This document shows positions 52,317-61,893 of a DNA stretch of 64,000 nt, piece by piece. Source of the DNA: Planctobacterium marinum. Lineage in GTDB: Bacteria > Pseudomonadota > Gammaproteobacteria > Enterobacterales > Alteromonadaceae. The translations under genes and the position numbers were made by a program. The notes beneath the pieces are model-generated. The model made no database searches and had not been told where the DNA came from. It worked only from the letters and a program-made list of their open reading frames with translations. The stretch's first letter is position 1; each line of letters opens with the position of its first letter. The stretch is from NCBI RefSeq assembly GCF_036322805.1, contig NZ_AP027272.1, forward strand, positions 620,001 through 684,000, read 5' to 3'.

Positions 52317-53492
52317 TCAAACCTCAAATGTACCTTTTTTAATTTGTTCGCCATTGAACTTGTGCCAGCGTCCTAGCGCCATTACATGGTCAATGTCGTC
52401 TTGTTTTGTATTGAGCACTATCAGATCGGCGTCGCCGTTCACTGTTAGTTGCCCTTTGTTAGGAAGTTGCAAAAGGTTTGCAACGTTTTGACTGAAAAAG
52501 GGCAAAATCTTATCAATAGATTGCCCTTGTTGAAGTAACTGAAAAAATATCGCCGTCATGGCTTTTGAGGTGGCAAAGTCCATCTTGGTGAGTTCACCCT
52601 GCTGATTAAAACAAGGCAGGCATCCGCCACCGTCAGAACTGATGGTGAGTTTATCCGTGGGAAAGCCTTGCTCAAGGAAGTGCAATATAGCTTCATCAGG
52701 TTCGTAGCCGTCGGGGCCGGTTTCAAAGGCGGTGATGTCAATCCAACAGCCTTTTTGTGTTAATTCACAAGCCTCTTCAAACAATGCGCGGCGGCGATTA
52801 ACGTGCGTTGGGTTAAAGGTGCGCGCCGGAATTTCAGTTTCCTGCAACGCGCGTCGAACCAAGCTTAAACCGCGTTCACCATCGCCCAGGTGTAAGTGCA
52901 GTACGCCGGCTTTGCCCGTCATTAAACGTGCCACGTGGCATTCCGCGGCTACTTTTATCAGCTCGTCAAAGGTTGGTTGGCTGGAGCGGTGATCACTTAT
53001 GGCAAGTTCGCCCACGGCAATAACAGGTTCGATAAATACGATATCTGACTTTACTGAGCCAGTGAGCGTAGTAGGCGGTAGGTGATAACCACCGGTGTAA
53101 CACCAGGCCGACAAGCCTTCTTCTCGCAAGGCATATACCTGTGCCACCACTGACTGGGTATTACGGGTAACGTCATCTGTGCCTAATAAGCCTACAACTG
53201 AGGTGACTCCTGCGCTGGTAAAATGACTCAAAGGCACCGGAGGTACTCGTGTAGCAAAACCGGCTTCGCCGCCACCGCCGGTAATATGAGTATGGGCATC
53301 AATAAAACCGGGGAGCACAGCTTTTCCGGTTAAATCAATTTCTTGCACCGTCAGGCAGTCTGATAGTTGCGGCAAATCCTCGCCTATGTACAGAATCTTT
53401 TTGCCGCAAATTAGTATGTTTTTTAAGCCCAATGCCGCAGGAGCAAAAACGTTAGCGTTGCGTAACAATGTGAATTGACTGGATGTAGACAT
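52317..53492 (-). CDS. iadA: Isoaspartyl dipeptidase
   Basis: A 391-residue amidohydrolase-superfamily dipeptidase. Metal ligands His67 and His69 lie in GFIDAHTHITGGGGE, LHLHLGDG holds a later pair of histidines, and SSDGGGCLPC holds the Asp. It hydrolyses beta-aspartyl dipeptides; in this locus it should split beta-Asp-Arg released by CphB into Asp and Arg. The gene ends within the start of cphB and is first of the operon. A near-consensus TTGACA and a palindrome lie upstream. Confidence 0.94.
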   Translation of the reverse strand: MSTSSQFTLLRNANVFAPAALGLKNILICGKKILYIGEDLPQLSDCLTVQEIDLTGKAVLPGFIDAHTHITGGGGEAGFATRVPPVPLSHFTSAGVTSVVGLLGTDDVTRNTQSVVAQVYALREEGLSAWCYTGGYHLPPTTLTGSVKSDIVFIEPVIAVGELAISDHRSSQPTFDELIKVAAECHVARLMTGKAGVLHLHLGDGERGLSLVRRALQETEIPARTFNPTHVNRRRALFEEACELTQKGCWIDITAFETGPDGYEPDEAILHFLEQGFPTDKLTISSDGGGCLPCFNQQGELTKMDFATSKAMTAIFFQLLQQGQSIDKILPFFSQNVANLLQLPNKGQLTVNGDADLIVLNTKQDDIDHVMALGRWHKFNGEQIKKGTFEV

Positions 53493-53556
53493 GCTTGGGC
53501 CTTATTTTACGGGGCTGCAATCGTAAATCAGTTATTTTTGGTTGCAAGTACTTTCG

Positions 53557-53571
53557 TGCATAAAATATGCA
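53557..53571. promoter_or_regulatory. Palindrome upstream of iadA
   Basis: TGCATAAAATATGCA is perfectly symmetric around three central bases, about 65 bp before the iadA ATG, and a TTGACA (minus strand, 53596-53601) stands about 25 bp further upstream. The core resembles an ArgR box (TGAAT-N4-ATTCA) but is one base longer. Position suggests an operator for iadA-cphB. Confidence 0.4.
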
Positions 53572-53692
53572 TAACAAAATGATACGACGCTATTTTGTCA
53601 ACTCTGCGGAACTCATGCCATTAAGATTGTAGTGCAAAGTTTAAGGCATGGGTGAAGTTTTAGTCTGGCACGCGGCTTACCAGGAGAGACAT

Positions 53693-53719
53693 TTGAGTTT
53701 TGGGCAGAGCTGCCGATAG
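53693..53719 (+). promoter_or_regulatory. FliA (sigma-28) promoter of motX
   Basis: TTGAGTTT (53693-53700), 11 bp, then GCCGATAG (53712-53719). The FliA consensus is TAAAGTTT-N11-GCCGATAA, so six and seven of eight positions match at exact spacing. It lies inside any longer reading of motX from 53700, supporting the ATG at 53748. Confidence 0.85.
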
Positions 53720-53747
53720 ACAAGCTAACGAATTGAAGAGATATACC

Positions 53748-54365
53748 ATGAAAAGATTACTGTTGTTGCTTTTGGGATTTTGGGTGGGTGCCGTTAATGC
53801 GCAGTCACAGATAAAAGCGGTGCAACTTTACTCTCAAGATGAATTGTTACGGCTGATCAATCGCAATGAGCATCTGTCTCGCGTGGTATTGGATGATTGT
53901 CAGTTGGTGCAAGATATAGAAGCTCGTGCTGAGACATTAAAAGTGCCAGCCTACCAATTTCTTTGGGGGGACATGTTGGCTTGGGGTGTGTGTGTTGAGG
54001 CTGACCCTGAACGCGGTGTTCCGTTAATGGAAGAAGCGGCAATGCAAGGTTTAGCACCGGCAATGGAGCAGTTAGGTCGCTATTATGCTGCTGGCAAGCT
54101 TGTTCAAAAAGATATCCCGCGTGGCATCGTGTACCTTCGCGAAGCCGGCTCTTTGGGTAACCTCAAAGCGCAAATCCAGCTGGCAGAACTATTCATTGAA
54201 GGGCACGGCAGCCCATACGATTATGAAGATACCTATCATTGGTTGTACAACGCCATTACTAATGATGAAAAGTTACATCAGAAAATTGCCGATTGCATGG
54301 CGTCACTAGAAGAACTCATGCATCCCAAGAGTGTGCGTCGTGCCAGACGACCTCTGGAGTCTTAA
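53748..54365 (+). CDS. motX: Sodium-driven flagellar motor protein MotX
   Basis: A 205-residue protein with a signal peptide (MKRLLLLLLGFWVGAVNA) and Sel1-like repeats (about 75-175; EQLGRYYAAGKLVQKD, AQIQLAELFIEGHG). MotX forms the T ring in the periplasm with MotY and is needed to keep PomAB stators in place in polar sodium-driven flagella. Gene order motX-rnr-rlmB is as I recall for Vibrio and Alteromonadales. GAAGAG precedes the ATG, and a FliA promoter lies just upstream. Other Sel1 proteins would be an alternative, but promoter and location favour MotX. Confidence 0.88.
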   Translation: MKRLLLLLLGFWVGAVNAQSQIKAVQLYSQDELLRLINRNEHLSRVVLDDCQLVQDIEARAETLKVPAYQFLWGDMLAWGVCVEADPERGVPLMEEAAMQGLAPAMEQLGRYYAAGKLVQKDIPRGIVYLREAGSLGNLKAQIQLAELFIEGHGSPYDYEDTYHWLYNAITNDEKLHQKIADCMASLEELMHPKSVRRARRPLES

Positions 54366-54482
54366 CCGGCCATAGCCAGTTGAATCTACAAATTTAATTC
54401 TTATGTAGCAATGCAATCTTTGGGCATGTTGATATACTGAGAGGCATAATACAGCCAGGGAGCTGCTGCTCCGTCGAGAGAT

Positions 54483-56819
54483 ATGCAAGACGATCCATAC
54501 TACGCCAGGGAAAAGGCCAAATACGAACAACCTGTTGCTTCCAGAGAATACATTCTGCAGCTCATTAACGACGCCGAGCGCGCGCTGTCGTTTCTCGATA
54601 TTTGCCACAAAGTTAACGCTAACGATGAAACCAGCCGCATTGCGGTGCAGCGACGTTTAAGGGCAATGGAGCGAGAAGGGCAGGTCATCTTCAATCGCCA
54701 GAAACGCTACGAAGTGGGTTCGGTTATTACTCACGTTACCGGCTCGGTGATTGGTCACCGCGATGGCTTTGGATTTTTAAAGCGCGATGACGGTGAACGG
54801 GACCTGTACATCTCTGGCGGTCAAATGCAATTTTTGTTGCATGGTGATAAGGTCGCTGCCGTTGCGGGTAAGAAAGACTCAAAAGGCCGTATCGAAGCCA
54901 GGAATATCGAAATTGTAGAGCCTCGAGATGAGCCAATTGTCGGTCGCTTTTTTATGGAAAGCGGTGTGGGTATTGTCATCCCGGACGACAGTCGTTTACG
55001 CTTTGAACTTATTATCCCCCCAGAACGCGTTAATGGTGCGAAACAAGGTCATGTGGTTGTGGCCGAAATGACACAGCGCCCGCGCAAGCGAGTATCGCCG
55101 ATAGGGCGAATCATTGAAGTGTTAGGTGAGCACATGGCGCCTGGTATGGAAATTGAAATGGCGCTGCGCAATTTTGATATTCCCCATGCATGGCCTCTTA
55201 AAGTCACTAATGAAATCAGTGGTTTGGGCGAAGAAGTCAATGAGGCTGCTAAAAAAGGCCGTATTGATTTACGTCAACTGCCCTTAGTTACAATTGATGG
55301 TGAGGATGCGCGAGACTTTGATGACGCAGTATTTTGTGAGCCGCAAGAAGATGGTGGCTGGCAGCTGTGGGTAGCCATTGCTGACGTGAGTTATTACGTT
55401 CGCCCTAAAAAAGCATTGGATGATGAAGCGCAAAATCGCGGTACCTCCGTGTATTTTCCCGAGCAAGTGGTACCTATGTTGCCAGAAGTGCTGTCAAACG
55501 GCCTTTGCTCATTAAATCCTAATGTCGACAGACTTTGCATGGTGTGTGAGATGAGCATTAGCCCATCCGGCAAATTGCAAGGCTATCAGTTTTACGAAGC
55601 GGTGATGAACTCTCACGCCAGGCTTACCTATAATAAAGTGTGGGCCATATTAGAGGGGGAGCCGGAGCTATATAAACGCTATTTTGATCATGTGCCTCAT
55701 CTGCAAAACCTTTATAAGCTCTATAAAGCACTGAAGAAATCCCGTGCCGAACGCGGAGCTATTGAGTTTGAAACCCAGGAAACCAAGTTTGTATTTAATG
55801 CCGAGCGCAAGATAGACCACATCGTGCCTGTGGTACGTAACGATGCTCATAAGATCATTGAAGAGTGCATGATCATGGCTAATGTGGCCGCGGCCGACAT
55901 GTTGCAAAGCAACAAAGCCGAGGGATTGTACCGCATTCATGAGGAGCCCAGCGAGGAGCGCCTGAAGTCGTTTTTGAGCTACCTCTCAGAAGTGGGGATA
56001 TCCCATGGCCTGACGGGTAAAGCGACACCGAAACAGTTTTGCGATGTGGTGAAGAAAATTCAGGGGCGACCGGACCAGGAACTCATCCAGACCATGTTGC
56101 TGCGTTCCATGCAGCAAGCGATTTACGATCCGGATAACGTCGGCCACTTTGGTTTAGCACTGGAGGCCTATGCGCATTTTACTTCGCCCATTCGTCGCTA
56201 TCCCGATTTAGTGGTGCATCGGGCTATTAAAGCCATCTTAGACAAGCAGGCACAGCGCAAGAGTAAAACCGGCGGATATGCCTACAACGAAGATGAAGTT
56301 GGCATGTTGGGCGAACATTGCTCCATGACCGAACGCCGGGCCGATGATGCCACGAGAGATGTATCAGACTGGTTGAAATGTGAGTTTATGCAAGCCCATG
56401 TGGGGGACTCATTTGAAGGGGTTATCGCTTCGGTAACCAACTTTGGCTTTTTTGTGCGCTTATCCGAATTCCACATCGATGGTCTGGTGCATATCACCAC
56501 ATTGACTAATGATTATTATCAATACGATGAAACCCGTCAGTATTTAATTGGTGAATCTGGTGGCACGATATTCCGACTGGGTGATCAGGTAGAAGTCAAA
56601 GTTATCGCTGTGAACCTTGATGAGCGAAAAATCGATTTTGTTTTGGATATGCCATTACCAACGCGCAAATCTCGCCGGGCTTCTAAGGCGAAATCTGGCA
56701 AATCTGACCAGCTTAAAGCGAAGCGTATTGCTGCTAAAAGCAGTCGTAAAAAGCCCGGTAAAAAAGCGGCGAGTGGCGCTAAAACGTCCAGCAGTAAAAG
56801 TAAAAAACGAGGAAAATAG
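54483..56819 (+). CDS. rnr: Ribonuclease R
   Basis: A 778-residue 3'-5' exoribonuclease of the RNB family. Order: N-terminal helix-turn-helix-like region (about 20-75), two cold-shock domains, the RNB catalytic domain with IDGEDARDFDDAV at 271-283 (catalytic Asp residues 272, 278, 280, 281), S1 domain (about 635-720; GVIASVTNFGFFVRL) and a Lys/Ser-rich basic tail (about 720-778). It degrades structured RNA including defective rRNA and tRNA. E. coli RNase R has 813 residues. rlmB follows without a gap. Confidence 0.97.
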   Translation: MQDDPYYAREKAKYEQPVASREYILQLINDAERALSFLDICHKVNANDETSRIAVQRRLRAMEREGQVIFNRQKRYEVGSVITHVTGSVIGHRDGFGFLKRDDGERDLYISGGQMQFLLHGDKVAAVAGKKDSKGRIEARNIEIVEPRDEPIVGRFFMESGVGIVIPDDSRLRFELIIPPERVNGAKQGHVVVAEMTQRPRKRVSPIGRIIEVLGEHMAPGMEIEMALRNFDIPHAWPLKVTNEISGLGEEVNEAAKKGRIDLRQLPLVTIDGEDARDFDDAVFCEPQEDGGWQLWVAIADVSYYVRPKKALDDEAQNRGTSVYFPEQVVPMLPEVLSNGLCSLNPNVDRLCMVCEMSISPSGKLQGYQFYEAVMNSHARLTYNKVWAILEGEPELYKRYFDHVPHLQNLYKLYKALKKSRAERGAIEFETQETKFVFNAERKIDHIVPVVRNDAHKIIEECMIMANVAAADMLQSNKAEGLYRIHEEPSEERLKSFLSYLSEVGISHGLTGKATPKQFCDVVKKIQGRPDQELIQTMLLRSMQQAIYDPDNVGHFGLALEAYAHFTSPIRRYPDLVVHRAIKAILDKQAQRKSKTGGYAYNEDEVGMLGEHCSMTERRADDATRDVSDWLKCEFMQAHVGDSFEGVIASVTNFGFFVRLSEFHIDGLVHITTLTNDYYQYDETRQYLIGESGGTIFRLGDQVEVKVIAVNLDERKIDFVLDMPLPTRKSRRASKAKSGKSDQLKAKRIAAKSSRKKPGKKAASGAKTSSSKSKKRGK

Positions 56820-57560
56820 ATGGCACAGCAAGAATGGTTGTACGGGCTTCATGCACTGGAGGCTGTGGTAGCCAGAGAGCCGGAACGTCTGATTGAACTA
56901 TATGTTCTGAAAGGCCGCGATGATGAAAAATTACGTAACATTATTAACCAAGCCAGACGCTTTGGTGTTGCGATACAATTTTGTCAGCGCAAGGTATTAG
57001 ATGACAAAGTTAAAGGCGAGCAACATCAAGGGATTGTTGCCAAAGCTAAGCCGGGACGAGTGCTGGACGAAAAAGATCTCGATGAGATCCTGGAAAAACA
57101 AGACAACCCTTTTATTCTGGTGCTGGATGGGGTGACGGATCCGCACAACTTGGGAGCTTGTTTGCGCAGTGCTGACGCCGCGGGTGTGCATGCTATGGTA
57201 GTGCCGAAAGACAAATCGGCTAATTTGACCCCGACTGCCCGAAAAGTAGCCTGCGGTGCCGCTGAGACAACACCGCTAATCCAGGTGACAAATCTGGCTC
57301 GTACGTTGCGTCAGATGCAGGAAGCGGGAGTTTGGGTCATAGGTACTGCTGGTGAGGCTGAACAACTGATTTATGATGTAAAATTGTCTGGGCCAATGGC
57401 GCTGGTGATGGGAGCTGAAGGCAAAGGCATGCGCAGGCTAACTCGAGAAGTTTGTGATGAACTGATAAAACTGCCTATGGCGGGCTCGGTGTCCAGCCTC
57501 AATGTATCAGTGGCGACAGGTATTTGTTTGTATGAAATCGTGCGCCAACGCTTAGCTTGA
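56820..57560 (+). CDS. rlmB: 23S rRNA (Gm2251) 2'-O-methyltransferase
   Basis: A 246-residue SpoU-family (SPOUT) methyltransferase. N-terminal substrate-binding domain ([13 protein letters not shown]), then the three SPOUT motifs: [33 protein letters not shown] and [18 protein letters not shown]. It methylates G2251 in the peptidyl-transferase P loop. The ATG directly follows the rnr stop codon, so the two are translated from one message. Length and motifs fit E. coli RlmB (243). Confidence 0.96.
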   Translation: MAQQEWLYGLHALEAVVAREPERLIELYVLKGRDDEKLRNIINQARRFGVAIQFCQRKVLDDKVKGEQHQGIVAKAKPGRVLDEKDLDEILEKQDNPFILVLDGVTDPHNLGACLRSADAAGVHAMVVPKDKSANLTPTARKVACGAAETTPLIQVTNLARTLRQMQEAGVWVIGTAGEAEQLIYDVKLSGPMALVMGAEGKGMRRLTREVCDELIKLPMAGSVSSLNVSVATGICLYEIVRQRLA

Positions 57561-57599
57561 TAATTGGTAAGATATCTGGAAGGTAGAGGGTAAAGTGAG

Positions 57600-58469
57600 A
57601 TGAAAAGATTACTGCTAAGTCTTTTATTTATCAGTAGCTTCTGTGCTAAGGCGCAAGAAGAAATGCCTGACCACGATATCACTATGTTTGACCTTGTTGC
57701 CACCGCAGACACTTTTGCTATAGCTAATCCCGTTGCCATTGCTCATCGCCGTGGCTACGAAAATCAACCGGTATTCATTGATAACAACTCTCTCTATTTT
57801 ACGCGAATGGATGATGTCAACGCCGATGTCTGGCTGTGGCAAATGGGGCACGAAGTGGCCATCACAAAAACCCTCGAAAGTGAATACTCACCAACTCCTA
57901 TTCCTCTTCGAAAAGGGGCCTTGTCCACTGTCCGGGTGGAACATGATGGCACCCAACGTCTGTGGCAAATAAACAGCGATGGCAGTTTTGAACTGCTGTT
58001 CAGTGACGTTAAACCTGTGGGCTATCACGTTTGGCAAGAAGACAACGTCGCTTTGTTTGTACTGGGGCAACCCCACCGCCTGGAAGTCACTTCTCTGGGG
58101 CAAGCAACCACTAAATTGGTGGATGACAATATTGGCCGATGTCTTGCCCTGATACCGGGTAGTAGCAAGATTTCCTATACCACCGAAGAAGAGGGCTATC
58201 ACCAGTTGCGAACTTGGGATTTTTCCGACAGTTCTTCTGCTGAACTGATGAAATTACCAGAGCAATCCCAGGATTATGCCTGGCTTAATACTGAGCAACT
58301 CATTACTTCTGATGGTGAGCAGCTACTTTGGTGGGATCAACAACAAAAATCCTGGTTCCCGGTTACCATGCCCGAGTCGATTCAATTATCCGGCATTACA
58401 CGCCTGGCGATTTCTCCCAATAAACGCAAAATCGCCATAGTGCATCACAAAAATAAGGCGCTGAATTAG
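57600..58469 (+). CDS. Secreted TolB-like beta-propeller protein
   Basis: A 289-residue protein with a signal peptide (MKRLLLSLLFISSFCAKA) and WD40-like/TolB-type beta-propeller repeats (SLYFTRMDDVNADVWLWQMG, DGTQRLWQINSDGSFELL, ISYTTEEEGYHQLRTWDF, KIAIVHHKN). It is likely periplasmic. It is 39 bp after rlmB on the same strand and may be part of that transcript. Its function is unknown. Confidence 0.75.
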   Translation: MKRLLLSLLFISSFCAKAQEEMPDHDITMFDLVATADTFAIANPVAIAHRRGYENQPVFIDNNSLYFTRMDDVNADVWLWQMGHEVAITKTLESEYSPTPIPLRKGALSTVRVEHDGTQRLWQINSDGSFELLFSDVKPVGYHVWQEDNVALFVLGQPHRLEVTSLGQATTKLVDDNIGRCLALIPGSSKISYTTEEEGYHQLRTWDFSDSSSAELMKLPEQSQDYAWLNTEQLITSDGEQLLWWDQQQKSWFPVTMPESIQLSGITRLAISPNKRKIAIVHHKNKALN

Positions 58470-58648
58470 AGGTTGTTAGTAAAATCCTTACAAACCTGAC
58501 GAAAAAGCCACTCTTACAATAAATCGTTACAAAAACGTCATGTTTCATTAAATGAACATTAATTTTTTACTCGTAAAATAACCCATCTTAGTGGCCTTGG
58601 CTGGAATTAAGCAGGTCACCTTTATTCAACCCGAAGAGTAGAAAACCA

Positions 58649-59380
58649 ATGAGAATATTGACCGCAGGTTTGTTAAGTGCCGCCTTATTGCTAAGTACTG
58701 AATCGCAGGCCAAACAACAACACATGGGCTGGGGTGTCGGTTTAGCAGCAATTGTACAGGATCAGGGATATCGCGGCGGTGATGCCGAAACCCAGATATT
58801 TCCAATGGTGTTTTATCAGGGCCAACATTTTTACTGGCAAGGACCTGAACTGGGCTATCGCGTTGCGAATAACTTCACGTTATTTGCCGAATATCGCTTT
58901 GACGGGTTTGAACTGGATGACTCAGACTTTTTTGCAGGTATGGAAGAACGCAAGGGAAGCTTAGATCTGGGGGCGGCCTACAAGTTCGAAACTAAGTTAG
59001 TGGATTTAACCCTATCCGGCCAGGCTGATGTATTGTCTGAGCACGAAGGTTATGAGTTTAGTGCCACATTGAGTAAAGGCTTTCCAGCCCTTGGCGGTCG
59101 ATTGACGCCTTCGCTGGAAGTCAGCTATCTGAGTGATAGTCTTGTGGATTATTATTATGGTGTTCGCACTTCAGAAGCCACTGATTTACGCCCGGAATAC
59201 ATCGCTGACAATACAGTAAACGTGAGTTTAGGTATTTCAGGTATGTGGCCGGTTACCGACAATCAAAATATTATCGCCGCATTTAACTATTCGATTTTAG
59301 GCAGTGAAATAGAAGATAGCCCACTGATGGAAGAGGGTGAGAGTAGTAACTTATTTGTTGGCTACGTTTATCGGTTTTAA
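58649..59380 (+). CDS. MipA/OmpV family outer-membrane protein
   Basis: A 243-residue protein with a signal peptide (to about 22, STESQA) and an outer-membrane beta-barrel pattern that ends in aromatic FVGYVYRF. Family blocks include GWGVGLAAIVQDQGYRG, FPMVFYQGQHFYWQGPELGY and ATLSKGFPALGGRLTPSLEVSYLS. MipA interacts with MltA and PBP1B in E. coli; most homologues are known only as OmpV-like barrels. GC- and AT-balanced like its neighbours. It is not in the rlmB operon (179-bp gap). Confidence 0.87.
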   Translation: MRILTAGLLSAALLLSTESQAKQQHMGWGVGLAAIVQDQGYRGGDAETQIFPMVFYQGQHFYWQGPELGYRVANNFTLFAEYRFDGFELDDSDFFAGMEERKGSLDLGAAYKFETKLVDLTLSGQADVLSEHEGYEFSATLSKGFPALGGRLTPSLEVSYLSDSLVDYYYGVRTSEATDLRPEYIADNTVNVSLGISGMWPVTDNQNIIAAFNYSILGSEIEDSPLMEEGESSNLFVGYVYRF

Positions 59381-59476
59381 ACAAGCAATTTTTGCTATAA
59401 ATCTGCACCAGAGCTAAAGTTACACAGTTATCAAAAACGCTTTGCTTAAGCAGTATCTGAACGATAAAAGGAAACG

Positions 59477-60271
59477 ATGATGCGCTGTCATGAAATTGAT
59501 TACGAAATACTTGGGGCTTCCATGCAAATGGTTGAAGTGGAGTTAGATCCGCAGGAAACCGTCATTGCGGAAGCCGGAGCCATGAACTACATGGAAGATG
59601 GTGTAGAGTTTGAAACAAAAATGGGTGACGGTTCTGAGGCAGAACAAGGCTTTATGGGTAAATTATTCAGTGCCGGTAAGCGCGTCATCACCGGTGAAAG
59701 TTTGTTTATGACCCACTTTACCAATCATGGATACGGCAAAAAGCGTGTCGCTTTCGCCTCGCCCTTTCCCGGCACTATTATTCCCGTCAATATGGCGCAA
59801 GTGGGGGAGGAAATAACTTGCCAGAAGGATGCATTTCTCTGCGCGGCGTTGGGTACCAAAATCGATATCGCCTTTAATAAAAAGCTAGGGGCCGGCTTTT
59901 TTGGTGGCGAGGGCTTTATTCTCGAGCGTTTGCAAGGCGATGGTATGGCTTTTATCCATGCCGGAGGCACGGTAATCGAAAAAGAACTCAATGGTGAAAC
60001 ACTGCGGGTGGATACGGGTTGTATTGTCGGATTTACCGGTGGCATTGAATACGATATTCAAATGACCAAAGGCTTACGCAGTATGTTTTTTGGTGGTGAA
60101 GGTTTGTTTTTGGCTACATTAAGCGGTCATGGCAAAGTTTGGCTGCAATCACTGCCCTTCAGTCGCCTGGCCGATCGAATCATTCAGCATGCTCCGCAAA
60201 TGGGGGGAAGTCGACAAGGCGAAGGCAGTGTCTTGGGCGGTATTGGTGACATGTTGGATGGGAAAAACTAG
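59477..60271 (+). CDS. AIM24/TIGR00266 family protein
   Basis: A 264-residue cytoplasmic protein of the TIGR00266/AIM24 family: [31 protein letters not shown] and repeated glycine-rich beta strands ([45 protein letters not shown]). The fold is a trimeric beta-prism; function in bacteria is unknown. AAGGA precedes the ATG. The next gene's start lies 10 bp downstream or overlaps. Confidence 0.9.
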   Translation: MMRCHEIDYEILGASMQMVEVELDPQETVIAEAGAMNYMEDGVEFETKMGDGSEAEQGFMGKLFSAGKRVITGESLFMTHFTNHGYGKKRVAFASPFPGTIIPVNMAQVGEEITCQKDAFLCAALGTKIDIAFNKKLGAGFFGGEGFILERLQGDGMAFIHAGGTVIEKELNGETLRVDTGCIVGFTGGIEYDIQMTKGLRSMFFGGEGLFLATLSGHGKVWLQSLPFSRLADRIIQHAPQMGGSRQGEGSVLGGIGDMLDGKN

Positions 60272-60281
60272 GCGGAAGTGG

Positions 60282-61058
60282 GTGCTTAGAATCATAAAGC
60301 ATAGTAAGGGCATACTAGTGGCTATGTCCCTCTGCAACATCGCTTTTGCCAACGAATGTGACAACTTTTATGCCGTCGGTAGCAATCACGCAGCGCCTAT
60401 CGCTTATACCGATGAGGCGTCAGGGCAACCACAAGGTGTCGCATTTGAGCTGTTTAGCGCTATTTCTTCGGAATTGAAAGTGCCAGTGCAATATCTTGCG
60501 GGTGTTGCCTGGAGCCGTGCTAATGCCTGGCTTGATGTCGGTGAGGTAGACGTATTGCTTGGAGTTTACAGTACCCCCGAAAGAGAACAAAAATGGTTGT
60601 TAAGTGCGCCTTTTCTGGAAGAGGGCAGTGGTATCTTCATGCTTAGTAACCAAATTTCCAGTGTCAAAAGCCTGCAAGACTTGCAAGGGCTGCGCGGAGG
60701 CGCGATAAACAGCAGTAGTTATGGCGAGCTTATTGATAAGCACAAAGAGCAACTAGCATTATTTTATACCACCAGTGAAAGAGAGTTGTTCAGAATGCTG
60801 CTGGCAGACAGATTAGATTACGTTGTTGCGGCGCAGTGGGATGCACATCATGTGTTAACTGACATGAATGCATTACAAGAAGTATCTGTAGTGCCTGAAT
60901 TAGGAGATATGAATACTTTACACATTGCCTTTAGTCGCAAAACGGCTTGCGGTAAATATATCGAACAGGTGAATGAACTTATTAATCAATATCGTGCAAG
61001 CGGCAAAATAGACGCCTGGCTAAACACTTTCCAAAGAAATAATGTTTCTTCTCACTAG
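60282..61058 (+). CDS. Periplasmic amino-acid-type binding protein (SBP family 3)
   Basis: A protein of about 258 residues with a signal peptide (ending near NIAFA) and a type II periplasmic binding fold (AAPIAYTDEASGQPQGVAFELFSAISSEL; WSRANAWLDVGEVDVLLGVYST; LADRLDYVVAAQWD). The start is set at GTG 60282 after AGGCGG; an ATG at 60258 overlapping the AIM24 gene would add eight residues. No ABC transporter genes are next to it. Such orphan proteins in marine gammaproteobacteria are often called transporter substrate-binding domain proteins; ligand unknown. Confidence 0.75.
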   Translation: MLRIIKHSKGILVAMSLCNIAFANECDNFYAVGSNHAAPIAYTDEASGQPQGVAFELFSAISSELKVPVQYLAGVAWSRANAWLDVGEVDVLLGVYSTPEREQKWLLSAPFLEEGSGIFMLSNQISSVKSLQDLQGLRGGAINSSSYGELIDKHKEQLALFYTTSERELFRMLLADRLDYVVAAQWDAHHVLTDMNALQEVSVVPELGDMNTLHIAFSRKTACGKYIEQVNELINQYRASGKIDAWLNTFQRNNVSSH

Positions 61059-61137
61059 TTAGCCGGCGCCAGCGATATTTCCATTTGCAGATAAAAAGTG
61101 AGCAGTCCTTTGCTCATACACGCAGAGGAAGTGCTCT

Positions 61138-61788
61138 TTAGAAACGATAGCCTAAAGATAGGGTATAAACGTAAGGGTCGATATCGACATCTACTTTGCC
61201 CGTATCAGCGCCCAGTTTAAAGGTGGCTTCGGTATCAATGTCAATCCAGCGCACTGAGGCGTTGAAAAACCATTGTTCGTTGATATCAACATCGACACCC
61301 ACTTGCGTAGAAAATCCAAATGAGTCGTCTAAATCCAAGTCAGAAAATCCGGCAGTTTCATTTGCTGCGGTGAACCCCTCGTCAAAAAATACGGTGTAGT
61401 TTACGCCCAAACCAACATAGGGGTGCACATTGCTGTCGCCCATATCAAAATAATAAAGCGCTGATACCGTAGGAGGCAGGTGTTTTGTTTCACCTAGGGC
61501 ACCTACTGTATCCAAATCGATATCGTGGCTAAACGGTGTCGCAGCCAATACTTCTACCGCCCAGTTTTTGTTAAAAAAATAAGCCAGATTCAAACCTAAT
61601 TGTGCGTTGTTGTCGACGCTTACCCCAACACCTAAGTCTGCGCCGGCAACAAAGACATTGCTGCTACTGTCATCAGGGTTAACGCTGGTGATACCGCCTC
61701 TTACTAACCAGTCGCCTGCTTCAGCGGCAATGGTGCTTAAAGGCAATAGTGTAAGAGCTGCTGCCATTGCTAGTTTTGATAATTTCAT
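61138..61788 (-). CDS. ompW: OmpW family outer-membrane protein
   Basis: A 216-residue outer-membrane barrel of the OmpW family. Signal peptide to about 22 (STIAAEA), GDWLVRGGITSVNPDDSS, FNKNWAVEVLAATPFSHDI, TKHLPPTVSALYYF and the C-terminal LSLGYRF. OmpW forms a small eight-stranded channel for hydrophobic molecules. The ATG at 61788 has GGAG six bases upstream. An FNR-like site lies about 110 bp upstream, matching the known anaerobic control of ompW in enteric bacteria. Convergent with the binding-protein gene. Confidence 0.93.
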   Translation of the reverse strand: MKLSKLAMAAALTLLPLSTIAAEAGDWLVRGGITSVNPDDSSSNVFVAGADLGVGVSVDNNAQLGLNLAYFFNKNWAVEVLAATPFSHDIDLDTVGALGETKHLPPTVSALYYFDMGDSNVHPYVGLGVNYTVFFDEGFTAANETAGFSDLDLDDSFGFSTQVGVDVDINEQWFFNASVRWIDIDTEATFKLGADTGKVDVDIDPYVYTLSLGYRF

Positions 61789-61893
61789 GTGTTTCTCCGT
61801 CAAGTTGATAGCGCCATTATGGAGTGTGTGGTGGTGGGGTTTTTGATCTGGCGCAATAACTTGGGTGCAGTGCTAATGGATTTGATTATTTCT

